Shown: piece by piece, positions 32,101 through 47,100 of the stretch
Layout: the number at the start of each line of letters is the position of its first letter
Position numbering within the stretch: position 1 is the stretch's first letter
DNA from: Hirudo medicinalis
Lineage: Eukaryota > Annelida > Clitellata > Hirudinida > Hirudinidae
Direction: 5' to 3'
Assembly (NCBI GenBank): GCA_011800805.1
Contig: MPNW01000464.1
Coordinates: 23,426 to 87,425 of the forward strand
Length of the DNA: 64,000 bases
Position numbers and translations under genes: made by a program
Notes under the pieces: generated by a model
Told to the model about the DNA's origin: nothing
Database searches by the model: none
Seen by the model: only the letters and a program-made list of their open reading frames with translations

Positions 32101-35100
32101 ATCTCCATTCGGTTTCATCATAGAAGCAGATATCAATTGATAATTCTCCTTCTTTTGACATGGTTCAAAATATTTGTTGTATTCCTTCCTTTTATTTCTC
32201 ATTTCTCGACTGCATCCCTCGACAATGCAAGTTGGCACCTCCTTCGGAGCATCATACTTGAAATACTTCTACACAGGATGACTAAAATGTAAATGTAAAT
32301 GTAGTTCATTTATATAGCGCCATATGCATAGTGTCAGCTTTTTGTTAACTATTCATATAGTGCTCCTTCCCAAGGGCGCTTGCGGCAATGCAGGCTGGGT
32401 TTCGAACACGACACACTATGCCATACACAGGAACGTAACCCATTTGGCCAACCTGCACTAATCTTGTGACCACGACCTGGCTTAAACATGATAGCACTAC
32501 AAGCAACAAAACACATACAAACGTTCTTCCAAAAAGTAAGGTGCTATGCTATGTAATCATGTAAACAAAATAAAACAAAATATTTTTATGAACAAAAATT
32601 TTTGAATTGATTTCAATTTCAAAATTCAAAATTTATTTTTAAATTATAATTTTAACCTAAAGATTATTTTCGTTTTATTTTTGCTTTCAACATTGAGTAA
32701 ATTGTCATTATTAAGTTAATTTTCTTATTTTTTCCATTTTTAAATTCGTTATTAACTGAATTAGTTTTTAAAGTTAACATAACTGGAACAACTCTAAATT
32801 TTCCAGGACAACTTATGAAAAGTAAATAAAAACAGCATAATATATTAATACAAATAAAAACAAAAATAAACATATGTAAAATGTCAAGTGTAAAATACAT
32901 GTTTTATGACAGCTCATGAAATGGACAAAATCAAATAACTTAGATTCAAGTACAGTTTTTCCACTACAGGTTTGGTGTTGAGGTATTTCAGAAGCAATAG
33001 CTGATTTGAAAAAAGAAGGTAGTATATGGTAAAGATGGGTGAATTGAGCATCATTTGAGGATATATAACCCAGCACAAGTTTAAAAACTATGTTGTGAAA
33101 CAACGATGCAAAAATAAAAAATTCGACATTATCAACAATACTTTACTAATTAGCAAGTAATCCATATTTCAGAAATAATCAGGTTAGTAATTGAATTCAA
33201 ACAAACGAATCTTGTATGTCAGAAACAAAAGTCACTCTGCACTATGGCATAGTAACTTAGACTATGAGAAACAAGGAAGCAGCTTGGGCATTTATATTCT
33301 TATGATCAAAGATTATGTCAGCATAAAATTAATTACAGAAACAAAACATTAAATAATTTTTGATTTAGTGATTTAGGCTTCGGCCGAAACTAGGCCCTAA
33401 CTGAAATTCGGTTGGTCTCTACATTGTAGCAGATCAACCGATTCAGCAACTCTTTACCCCAGGTAACTTTATAACGTTGCAGTTCATCAGAAGCACTTTC
33501 AATATCTTGTGAATCTGAGTCAGAATCCATCAGCTTTATATGCTTTTCAATAGGTTCACATATTGGGACTATCATCAATCCTATCAATCAATAGTATCAT
33601 TAACTACTATTTGTTGTCCAAAAAGTGACCAAGTTTGTTCTTTTGAATCGTTTAAAACTTTAAAGTTTTTAATTGTGGGTAAAGCGCTGTTGCAATCTGT
33701 GATATTTCAATGCTTCTCAGCTACATGTTCTCTGAAGTCATTAACAGAGGCTGCCTTGAATTTGGCTAAGTAGTCTGGATAATTAATCATTGTAAATGGT
33801 GATCCATTTACATATATACTTTTGACAACCAGGATTGTAGCCTGACAGAACAAGTCTAAAATGTTCATATAATTGACCTGACAAAGGTTTAAGTTTAATA
33901 ACTCGATTACTCTCTGTCACCATATTGCAACGTTTACTGTTATTATTATGTCATGGTTTCTGTCCAAGTTCTTCTTGAAACTTTCGACATCCTGTGATGT
34001 CACAACATCCTGAGGCAAACTGTTCCATTCCACTCTGTTGCCAAAGAAAAACTTCCTACAATCTTTGTGGGCCAACCTTGTCATCAATTTTCTTTCATGT
34101 CCTCTGGTTTTTGTATATGTACAGACAGGTAGGGAAGGGCAAACTAAATCTCTCATTTCACTTGTTAACAAAATGAAATCAGCTCTTTTTCTTCTGTAAC
34201 ATAAACTTGGCAACTTCAGTTTTTCCAATCTCGATTGGTATGGGAGCCCCTTGCAAGATTGTCTTAATTTTGTAGCTCTTCTTTGAACTCCTTCAATCAC
34301 ATCAGTCAATCCCTGTCTATATGGCTCCATACCTGCACTCCATACTCCAACTGTGACCTCACCAAAGACTTGAACAAACCCACAAAAGCAAATCCGACAA
34401 ATGTCTAAAATTTCTTACCATTATACCTAGCATCAATCGTGTTTGCTTTCTTGACCCATGAAAGGATGTGTTCTTTGAATTTTAAATCTGAGTCTAAAAT
34501 AATTCCAAGGTTCGTAAAAGAGTTGTAAACTGGAATCTCGTATTTTGCTCCATCTAGGTCTGATAACTGGTATTTATTTAAGTGGTGTTGTACCCCTAGA
34601 CTTAGTGTGCAGCATTTATTCATATTCACTTTCATTTGCCATCTGTTGAACCAATCAATTACATTATCCACATCTACCTGTAATTTGTTGCAGTCTTCCT
34701 CTTCGCTAATAACTCTATATATTTTCATTTCATCCGCAAACAAGAACAAGTTTTCACAAACTGTGTAGATGTCATTGATATATATGAGAAACAACAATGG
34801 TCTGAGCATTGAGGGACTCCGCTAGTCACAGGCAATGAGCCTGACAACTCCCCACTAACCCTCACCTGGAAGCTCCGGCCCGACAAATAGTTACCAATCC
34901 ACACAACAACCGTGTGATGCACCCCGTATCTCTCCAGCTTGAAGAGTAGCTTTTCATGCGAGATCTTATCAAAGGCTTTTTCCAAGACTGTATAAATTGC
35001 ATCGACCTCATCACCAGCCTCCACTGCACTGGTAAGTGTATCCATGAATCTGAGCATTTGGAGAGTCATAGAACGAGATGGTAAAAATCCAAATTGGTTT

Positions 35101-38100
35101 TGAGCAAAAAGATTGTTTCTCGAAAAGTGTGGTATCAGATGGTCCTTAATGATTGATTCAAAAATTTTACAACAAACTGATGTCAATGACACAGGTCTAT
35201 AGTTTGAGACTGCATTTTTCATTTCTTTTTTGAACAATGGAACCACACAACTAGATCTCCACCGTCTTCCACCACCACCCCTGACCGAATGAAATAATCA
35301 AAGATGTGTTTCAAATACCACTTTATTGATTACCCGTGTCTCTTTTTAAAATTCTTTGATGAATTCCATCCAGTCCCAGTGATTTGCTGCTGTTGAGATC
35401 TTTCAACTTCCTACACAGTACGTTTATGTCAATCTGAACCTCCTCCATCTCGAATCCCAGGAACTAAAACAGGGATTAAAAACAGGTGTCACTTCAGAAC
35501 CTGAATCTGTAATTATACACTGATGCAAAAAAGTCTTCAAATGCTTGAGACTTCTCCTTGCCTCCAATCAAATCGATACCATTCACTGAGATTGTACTGA
35601 TTGCATCTTTGCTACTTGTTTTCATTTGTACATAATTCCAGAATAATTTTGGATTTGATTTGAATTTGAGTGCTAATTGATTCTGGCTTTCTATATTTAG
35701 CTTAATGGACAAATTTTTGACTCTTTTTCCAAAATAAAACTCTCCAATGTTCATCATTTTCATAATTTAAATATATATGTTTTGTTAAAATAAGCTTGTC
35801 ATTTAGAAGATAGTTTTTTTCAACCATCCACTTGCAGTGTTTTAAGTATATCTAGATGTTGACAATAAATCTCTTGATGGGCCTCCAACATTTTCCATAG
35901 GAGCTGGTGTGGTACTGAACCCTTATGCGTTCGCTAGGTTCAGCCACATGACGTACAGACTCAGCCGGTTCTCTGGATAGTCTTCCAGGTCGTCGAGGTA
36001 AGCTCGATACAACAGGGTACACCCGGAATGCCTCCCTTTTGGACTGAAATGTCATGATGGAGAAAAATATTTTCCCCTCTACATTCAACAGTGATATTAA
36101 GTCTTAGTCTGAATTAATTCAGACCTTTGGAGTCTTTCTCCTTTGGACTATAGATGCCCTCTGCCTTCTTCCACTCATCATCAACTGTGGCATACTCTCT
36201 GAATGAGGGAATGCAGCAAGTATAGTGTTTTGGGGCATCTTTTGTATAGGAGATAGGGAACTCCGTTTGGTCCTGGCGCTGATCGGTTTCTTGTTTTCCT
36301 CACAACTCCTCTCACCTCCTCGAGCAAAGAAGCTGCCATGCAAAAGGCACTGGTCGGCAGCAGCACCTCCTGGATGTCTTGTCTTCTTTAGCTACTTTCC
36401 ACCGGGGGCCATATCTGCTCATCAGCCGGAAGTCCCTGTCAGTTTTTATTCTTCAGGACCCAACACTTACCACCGGCTTTGAGAGGCTCTCGTTGGCCTT
36501 CTTATGCAAGTCACTGCTGCCTGGACTGGAGCGACTCCGAAAGCTCTCAATGGCTTCTTCATGTCACATACTATCTGCTTTGCGCCTGCAAACTTCGACT
36601 ATGCGAGGTCCTCTTTGGCCTTTTTATGTCTATCGTATCCACTCCAGTTGCCTGCAGCGGTCATGAAAGCCCTCAGTGGCTCCTTCACACCATATACTTA
36701 ATATATGCAAACTGGGCCTTATGATTTCTTTGTAGCGGGCAGCCGGAGATAGAAATTTTCTGGACTCAACCGCGGTTTGGTCTGCAGTCCCACAGTACAT
36801 CTTCTGCATATCGCTCCAGGTAAGGGATCGTAGCATTACGTCTTCCCACGTTGTCCAGTCACCCTGCTGAGATTGCTGAACTGCCCTTGCCACTCGGTCT
36901 TGATCCAGTTTTCGCCTCCTTTCCTGGCTAATCATAACGGCTCTGACTGATGAGCTTGTCTGGGACCATTTTGGCAGGTGGTTCCATCCAACTGCATGAT
37001 GGTCCATCTGGGTAGGACCTCTCACTTCCTCGAACACTAGCTCAGCTACTGATTCGTTGATCTCATTCTGCGCTCGGAATTTCCTTCCAGATCTGAATAG
37101 TGGCTTGACTTCGCAGATGCTGCTGTCCACTGCGTTATTATTTTGGAGAACTTGTACTCTTCCACGATGGACCTTAGTGGTAGTCACAGACTTGTGCTCC
37201 TGCTGTAGAGGGCAACCGATGAAAATGCTGGAGGAAGGCCTAGCCATTTTCTGATGTATCCGTTAACTTTCCTCTCAAGTTTCTCGACCACTGACAAACC
37301 AATCTCATAGATTGCCAATGGCCAGAGCAGTCTTGGAAGAAGCACGAATTGGAGCAACCACACTTTGAAACTTGCAGCCGTGCCGCCTCGATCGCTTGCA
37401 GTCCCTTGTTAAATCTCTTGTAATTTGTATTATTACGTATATCTTATATGGTTTGGTTTTATTTTGTGTGTGTGAAAATTTATCTTATTTATCTTCCAAC
37501 AAGCAAAAACGAGATATAACAATATTATTAATAATAACAATATGCATAAAATGTATAATATGCTTAAATGTATAAAATACATCACTTACATTGTCTGTTC
37601 CAATGACAGAACCAATGCTTTTTAGGGAACAATAATTGTCAAGATGTGAGTATTTCTGGCCACTAGAAGCTTTCCAAAGAGAATAACCAGATGAATTATT
37701 CTTCATTAAAACATAAGCTGTTTTCCCTTCTGGTATTGCAGTACCTTAGAAATTTATGAATAATGTAATTGATCCTGATGTTGTGTAACTATAACAATAA
37801 TAAATACATAATTTATTCAAAGTATTACTTAATAATAATAACTAGTATTAGGTCTGCAGTCCACAGTCCATTCAAAAATCATTACATAGATTATCCAAAC
37901 ATAACAATTATTATTATTATTATTATTAATTATCTATTACAATAACTATTGTATAGATTATCCAAGCATAATTATTGTTACCTATTACAATCCAAGCTTT
38001 GAATCCAAGGTATAGAAAGTAATTTGCTAGCAGCACAGCATGCTCCTCCTCACCACCTTGCAACAACTTTAAGAACTCCTGATAAGAACAAATTAATCAA

Positions 38101-41100
38101 ATATCCTTGAAACTACCATTGCAAGACCATCTACTTTAAGAAGGAGTAGAAATATAATTACCAGAGAGGTTGCCCAAACATCACAAAACCCAGGAAACAT
38201 GACATTACTAGACACATTTGGAATTAATGAAACATATCTTGATAAAGCTAGCTGTTAAAAATTTGTAAATACAATAATTTGATATAACACAACTATTTTA
38301 TTTACATAAATGGACAGTAATTTTTGATTCACTATTTTTGTAATTGTTTGATCTACCTACAAGCTTCTGATCCTCATCAGAAATTCCTTCGAATATTCTT
38401 GGAGGAGGTTGAATAGGCTTAAGATATCTTGTTGCTAGCACAGATGATCCATAAAAATTTGTGACAGTTGCCAAAAAGTTACGATTTGAAAATTGTTTTT
38501 TCAATCCATTGAGCCAATCTTCACATCTTGTTGAAACATCTTCAGCTTCAATGGTACTTAACTAAATTTGATAAATATTTAGTTTTATTTTTGATGGGCA
38601 AATAATAATGCATACTTACTTTATCTACCAGTGGAAGACTGTATGGAAGTTTAGCATCAAGCGTTATGAGAAGTGACAGGTATATGCCATCATTAAGTGC
38701 CACATCAATAAATTCAGAATTTGTTTCTTGTTTTGAATAACCAAGTAAAAATGGAGGTCTTTGTATTTTAAAAGTTCCATCAATCTAAAAGCAATGTTCA
38801 TCCACATTATTCATGTTACTTTATTTTATGAAAAACAAACCTTATCATTTATAAAAATGGTGGAAAATGGAATCTTCAAGCTACCAAGCCACCTTTTTTC
38901 AGTTCTTGTATTTATCTTTTCAAAACAATCCTTATAAAAATAAATTATATAGTAATGCATAGATTATCTAAACATCAACAATTTTTGGGTCCGAAAAACT
39001 GCAAAGAAGAAATATGTACATGCTATAAATTAGCTGGCTATTATGAATTTTAGTGCCCATAATATTTTATAATGTTCTGCATATTTAAATCTAAATTAAC
39101 TTATTTTGCTTCTAGTTTTAAGGTTGGAAAATAAGATGTAAAAATTGTGGGAAAATATGGAAAAAAAAATTAAGTAATTGAAAGTCATGCCTTATCTTCA
39201 CTAATTAATTGGCAGTCAAATACATCACAATGTTAAAAACTCGTTAACTGACCAAGCTTTCCAGCAGAGGTTCTAGTCATCACAAGGCATTTTTATAAGA
39301 TATTTATTAAAGAAATAAATTCAAACCTACTGAAAGATGCTCAGAGTAAAAAGTAATATTGTACAATGCACTGTCACATCCAGAACTTGATGCAGTTTGA
39401 GGTAATTTTTACTCATAGATGCAATGCATTGCTTCAGCCAATGGATCAAGAAATTTTAAAAGTTATAAAAGATCCATAGGAAACATGTGGAATAAGTGAA
39501 AAAAGTAAGATTGTTGCATGGTTATTGTTATAAGACCACTTATGCTTGGAACAATGTTACTTTAATGTCCTGGTGCAATTAATAACACATCCTACTCAGC
39601 ATGTGCTGTTGAAAAGAACAACTGTTGAAGTGACTTAGCAGATTTTGAATTTTGAATGTAGTTCAAAAAACAATTTTGAAATTAGCTTGGCCTAAATTTG
39701 CTACTCATTCACAAACAAAACGTACGTCAATAACAAAGTGATCATAAATGTTGAAGTATATGAGGTCATTGCAAGAGTGAAGACTGAAACACTGTAATCA
39801 TCATTCAAGGGTCTACAAATATAGCAACATATCAACAGCAACCTAATTTCAATGATGCAATAATTTAGAAGAATTTATACCTAAAAGTAAAGTTAAGTTC
39901 TTCATTCCAAATTGGTTGTGAACCAGCAGACACAGAGGTTGAAAGCATATTTTGCTGAAATGATACTTCAACGAAAGGACATACCAATTGCTAAAATTTA
40001 TGGTGAAATGAGCAATTATTTCTGAAATTATGAATTGTTGATCACAAATAAAGTTAGTAATAAAACCTGCTCCTTGACTTTTATATTTATAATGTTTTTT
40101 TCATCAAGATTTTCATAGGAGTTGTTGAAAATTTTATTAACATCATTCCATGGGTTAATTGAAGCATTAATTGAACCAATCGTTGTAGAATTATTGCTCA
40201 TGTAAATTGATTTCCTACCATGAATATTGGTGTCCACCCTGTTGATATTAAATAATATTGACAGATGTAAACAATATTTTCAATTATATATATGATATAT
40301 TTATTTTCAACCTGTCAGATGAACTTCTTACAGGAATACCAAAAGCTCTAATGATATTAATGAGAACACGAATTTGTGACTCATGGTTTTTTGGTGCCAC
40401 TTTCTTGTTAACCATTCTCACTGGTTTCAATGGACGTTTCGGCTCCAGAATAGAATTTAGGGATGACAAAATAAAGCTATTGACATAATTTCAAAATATT
40501 CATTGCATGAATCACTTGCAAGAGAAGAAAATATTAGTAATTAACAGTTCAATTTCAAAATAAATGAAAACATAGAAACTTCCAAATTTGATTACGCATA
40601 AATCCAACAAATATTGTTATTTGCTAAGTTAAGTTAAATAGTAATGCCAAATTTCATCAAAAAATTAACATAATTGCAATTGCAATTAGCCAATCTTTTG
40701 ACTCCCTTATGCATTCAGGTAGAACGGGAAGGTACTATTTTAATGATCTACCACTTATATAGCTCCCCTACCCAAGGGCGCTCCCAGGCAGTGTAGACTG
40801 GGATGTGAACATGACACATTACAACTGCTGCCATTATTGCCACATGCAGGAATGCAACCCATTTGGCCAAACTGCATGCCAATTGAATTAACAATAATTA
40901 AATTAAATATCAAAGTAAGTAACAAAACAATCTCAACACTCAATCAAAATAAGTGAAAATACTTTGAAAAATTAATCCATCCTAAAAGGATTCTGCAGAG
41001 GTATTTAACATTGTATTTGAACATTATTTGAATGAATTTAAGACCAATTTACTGTTTTTATATCTCATAATGAGTTAGTTTGTATTAAAATTTACAATAC

Positions 41101-44100
41101 TTTTAAAATAATTCAGATATATATAGATGTGACTTTCATCCATATCATATGAATAAACTGCATGAGTTCTAAATTGTAAAAAAAAACATTTTATGAAAAT
41201 TTTGAGGTTAATAGATCTGATTTCTACAAATTTTTAATTAAGCATTAAGCACCTGATATTAGGAACATTGTTTTCATTGATAACTTCTGAATAGTTTTTT
41301 TTTGTGGATGTCAACCAAAACTTTTTCATGATTGATGAATGTACCTTAAGAGCAATGTACAAAAATTATTTAATTTGTATTATGTAATAATTATTAACAA
41401 TATTAGAATATTAGACCAAATAAACTATTAGTATTTAAACATGATCCAATAGACAATTTAGAAAGTAAAAACATGGACTTAGAAATAAAAAAAAAGACAA
41501 TTACAATTTTTCAGAAACAAGCAAATGTTTAAGAAATGAAAAAAAAATACCTGCTGCAAAAATTTTGATGCTCTCATTCTGTAGGCATCTATGTCATCTC
41601 CTTTCACCAACTCATCATGTTCATTCTGCTTCTCTAAATGCTACAAATATACATTTCTGAGATTAATTGGCTAACCTCATGTTACCTAACTAAGATCAAC
41701 TCATCACTTACAAGAAAGAGTTCTTCATTTATTTCACGATCAAACATAGGAACTTTGCAATTTTTAAAGCCTGGTGCTTGAGCTTCTCTCATTTCAATCA
41801 TCTGGAATCTTCTAGAATTATTTATATGTTCATTGCTTGACAGGCAAAATTCTTCCAAAAGGTGTTCTAAGCGAAAATAAGATGGAACTCCTGAAGCATT
41901 CTGACAAGGAAAACCGGCAATTCCAAGAGGCTATAGCAAGACAATCAAAAAATCACTTTGGTGGTGAGTTTTTAAAAGGTATTTGATCAAATAATAGAAC
42001 AGTGATCATTCACTTCATAATAACACCTATTGTATCATCCAAATTTTGATGTTTTATTGAAGGGGTCACACCAAAATAGTGAAGTCTGTAAAACCAAAAT
42101 AGTGAAAGACCAAAATATCTAAGACCACATACATACCTGTATACATTGAAGAAATTTGGTCAATACATATTTTGATTAGAGACCGACCAAATTTCGGTTT
42201 TGGCATCAAAAGTTGCCACATCATCATGTTCAGCATAGTTTTGGTTTTGGCCAAAACAGAAAAAATTAACTTTCAGTATAATTCAAAACAAAAAATTAAT
42301 TAATGTCCGATGCTGAAGAGGAGATGGATCTGTGGGCGCGCACGACAACCAGTCTACTAATATCAGTCAGAAACTTCCAACAGTTGCAGTCAAACTCCTC
42401 CCCAATCCTGTTGTCCATCCTGGTTTTTGGCTAGAAGGAAAAAAAGGTCATCTCTTTACGTTGTATGAGGGTTTGTCCCCTTGGGAAAAGCTGAAATGAC
42501 ATCCCTGATTTCAGCATGGAGCGGGGACAATATCGAGCCGATCCTTAAATACATGGAGGAACAATGGAACAAAGGAACACCACATTTCCATCCGTTTCAT
42601 GATTCTGTTATAGGAAATATTTGTGAACCAATAATGACTGCAAACGTTGGCACAGCTGTATCAACAGGAAGGCAGAAACTTTGGGCTTAAATCTCTATAA
42701 GCTCATAAATATGCTTCATAAAGAAGGTTTGCATTGAGACTGTTATATGTATCCAAAAAAAATGAACAAGGTTGGCAAGAAAATATTTTGTGACTATCAA
42801 CTCAACATATATGAAGAATGGAATAATTATGATAACGTGCTATTGATATCAATGAATTGATGAAAATATATAGCATTCTATTGCAACAAATTTTCCAAAA
42901 TTCGCTATTTTAGTCATGCCATTTACTAAAGGGCCTTTAGATATTTTGGTTTGATTATAAAACAGGCCTTTGCTATTTTCGACTGACCCGTTTTACTTGC
43001 ATACCTTTCACTTTTGGTATAAACCCTCTATTGAAAGAATTACCATATTTCCCCATGTATAAGACTCACTTTTTTCGAAAATTTAGGATCTAAATACTGG
43101 GTGCCTTTTATATACTGGTTGTATAATTTTTACTTATATTTCTGCTTTTTCCAAATTTTGGTTCCCCAAATCAAGATGCATCTTGCACATGGGATCGTCT
43201 TATACATAGGGAATTAGGGTAGTTTCTTTCATATGCTCTAAAGCAAGAATTACCAGTCACTAATCAGAAATCCTAAAGGTTAGTGAATGCAGATAAAAGT
43301 AAATGCATTAACCTTATTGAGATGTAAAATATGAACATTTGTTGGATCATTGGGATCCAGGTGATAGATCTTCAACCAATCAAGAAGCATCTTCTTGTCA
43401 TTGAGCCCATGCAAACCAATAGAAGAGATGATATCACTGGTTACTTTAGACCTAGAATTCATAATATGTAGTTATATATACATAAAAACCTTGGACATAC
43501 AGATCTTGAGCACTGAGATCTAAAAATCAATTTCTTTTTGTAGAAGTTTCAAATTAAATTTTAGCCAAGCCAAATTTATAAAATTTGCAGGAAATATTGC
43601 TACAACTAGACAAGTTTATTTAAACATCTGAATCATTAAAACTAGATTCAAAATATTAAACCCAGCCTGCTCTGCAAGGGAGCGCCCTTGAGTAGGGGCA
43701 CTATATAAACATTTGGGCAATTGCAGTGCCGTCACATCCAATTCGGATATATAAGGCAATCAAATGAACTTCAAATACAAACTTGAAAAAGAAAAATTTG
43801 CTAAAAAAGATAATATAGATAATTGATAAAATGCATCAATTATTCAGTGCAAAATATTTGTGAAACATTTTGATGACATTTGATATTTTTATTTCCCATG
43901 AATGGTAATATAAATTATAGTTCATCTACTTACTTTCAATTTCTGTTCATATCTCAAAAAAATTAATTAAATCAAAGTAGTTCAACATTGCGAACTGGTA
44001 AATTTAATTCATTCTTGAGTTTCTTCAACAATTCATTGTTGACTATTTACCTATTTGAAGCTTATCTTTTTCATCAAATAATTAACTTTCCTGAATGCTT

Positions 44101-47100
44101 CAATCTAACCAATTTCAACCATTGATTTTACCTTTAGCCATTGTAGTGATGCTTTTAAAACACTACACTCCGTCCAATATAGATAGGAAGTGCATATTTT
44201 ACTCAAATTTTCATTTTCAGCTCAACAGGTCCATAAATGTTATTTCTAATTATTTGAATGCTCCTGAAGACTATGGGATCAACAAATCTCCAGGAAGAAA
44301 GAAGAAATTGCCTGCCAAACAGAAGAGACTGCTGATGAGGAGAGCATCATTGGGTAAATTTCTGCCAACCAGCTAAGAACAGAATTAAATTTAACTGTTT
44401 CTAAGAATACAGTAATAAATTACTTAAATGCGAGAAAGAATTTAAAATATGAAAAGAGATTGAAGGCTCCAGCTCTGCAAGAACACCACAAAATTACCAG
44501 AGTTCAGTGGGCCAAAACAATGTCATCAAGGAGAGAAGGTTGGACCAACATAATTTTTGCTGATGAAATAAATTCAATCTAGATGGACATGATGGTTATC
44601 AGTTTTATTGGCATGACCTCAGATTAGAGAAGGAGTCATTTTATAGCAGAAATCATGGAGCTGGAATAGTCATGATTTGGGCAGGAATTTCACATGATGG
44701 ACTCACTGATCTAGCCTTTCTAAAAGGAAAGCAAATATCAGCAGATTATATCAAAGTGTTGGAAAATAATCTCCTGCCTTTTGCTGAGAGGATGTATTGT
44801 GCTAATTATGTATATCAAAAGGATAACGCTCCAAATTGACAAGGACCTTCTTCCAAGAGAGAAACATAAAGTTTTGAGTTGGCCAGCTCGTTCTCCTGAT
44901 CTCAATCCAATTGAAAATGCTTGGAGTAAGTTGTCAAGACTGGTCTACAAAGATGGGAGACAATTTAATTCTAAATCAGAGTTGGAAGATGCCATCAGGA
45001 CCTCCTGGAACAATCTGGAATCAGACTTTATAAAAAAACTAATTTTGTCGATGGACAAAAGATGTTTTTAAATAACAGAGAAAAATGAAAATATAATTTC
45101 ATATTAAATAACTTTTTGTCATAAAAATAAATTTTTGTTGTTATTATTGACTTTTCAAATTTCTTTCCTATCTTTTTTGGATGCCGAAAAAAAACACATT
45201 TTTGGGATTTTTTATTAAGTTTGAAAACAATATTTCACCAAATTCATTGTACATTCGAAGCACAAATTACATAACTTAATAATACTAAAATTTGAGTAAT
45301 TTTCATAACATATTGGTTGAGATATCTTTAAAAAAATGGGTACTCCCTATCTATTTTGGACTGGGTATAAAAGAGATATTATTCTCATGAACATGTCTAC
45401 ATTATATTTTATTACTCACTTACATATCAGTCCCTTGAATTTCAGAGCATATGTGCAGTATTAATGTCAGTTGAAAAAATTATTAGGACGGGGTGGGTTG
45501 ACATGCTCAATTTAAATGCAATTCCTGGCTGTACTACAATATTAAGATAAAGAGTAGCATGAGCCCAACTGAGATCACCACCTTTATCCAGAAATAAGTT
45601 TTATATAAATGTACTTCATTTATATAGCACCATAGCACCATAGCATCAGAGGCACCTTTGTTAACCATTTATATAGAGCTCCTTCCCAAGGGCGCTTGTG
45701 GCGGTGCAGGCTGGGTTTCGAACTCAACATATTATGAGTGATGCCATTACCGCCATATGCAGAAACGCAACCCATTTGGCCATACTGCACGCCACATTTC
45801 GCCAATATCCTCTGCTAAAAGATCTAGCGAAACTAGAAATCCATGGTTAATTAGCCAGGCAATTACCTATAACTAGAGTATTTTAGATAGTATATGTTAA
45901 AGAATGAAAATTATTGCAAATATGTTAGGTTTGACCTGTCCAAGGAAGATTTTCTGATGCGTGGCAAAGCATCTGGTGACCAGGTGACACATCCAACTAG
46001 GATTCCTGAAGTATTGAGAAATACATTTCTTGTAGACCCTGTACATTCTAGAGAAAAACTATCACCTACAATAAAACAAAATGGTGAAAATAATTGAAAA
46101 TAACAAATTTCAACCACAGAACAAACCACTTCCAACAGCTGCATGAGAATATTTTTTGTTGATGCAGCATCCAAACTCATACTTCATCAGTTTTCCTGGA
46201 GGAAAATTAACTTCTGGGATCATTACATAACTGTTGATAACAACTGTTCATCTTCATAAACCTAAATAAAGAATAGTACTACAAATTTAACCGAAAAAAA
46301 CCTCAAAATATAAAAAATGGGTTTGTCTCAATTTCTGACCTCAAAAGCTATATTTTCAGGCCAGTGAGTCACTCTGACATTCAATATTTCTCTTAATCTA
46401 ACAGTAAAATCCTGTTCCAGATTTCTTCAACCAATTACCATTAACTCAAATCACATTCAAATTATTGCAAAAATAAAAAGGACAATTCATACCTTTTATC
46501 TGTTCTACCTACAATTTTTCCATTATATACAACCTTTACATGCAATATACACTGGCTAACTTCAATTCTTCGAAGCTGTTCTTCTCTGCATAAGGTTTTT
46601 TTAATTATAAATTGCAAATATAATATAATCAAATAAATAAACAATTATAATAAATATAATATATATCAAATAAAATATCAATTTCATAATTCTAAGGTTA
46701 CAATTACATTGGACATTCTTTGATTGGAGTGATAACTGCATCTCCTGACAAATGCAAGACAATTTTTGGTTCACCTTTGAGAAAACAAATTAATTTTAAT
46801 TTTATATATAAGCACATCTGTTGAGTGAATCCAAGCAGGATGTAGATTATATTTTGATTACAAAAAATTAAAAAAATTAAAATGAAACCAGCAGGTTAGA
46901 AGCCCTCCTTTGAAAAACACTGTGCAATGGCTTTATAAGAAAAATTTTAAACTAAGGTGCTAACTAAACAAAGGATGCTAAATTTGGTACAGCATTGATT
47001 ATCCCAGCATCAATTATCTAAATCTTTGAGATATTTTTAAAAAACCAGCCCAAAGCAAATAAATCCCACTTCAAGGATGGGGGAATTAAACTCATTTGAT

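Noticed and set aside
36379..36724. Overlapping plus-strand frames with repeated SLAFLC and PQWLL motifs as a repeat protein
   Set aside because: They arise from a 120-base tandem duplication in an R2-like 3' UTR and differ in frame between units.
42481..42690. 69-codon frame inside the TIR element as a host exon
   Set aside because: No splice partners in frame and no CC2D2A similarity; it lies on the opposite strand within a mobile element. Left unassigned.
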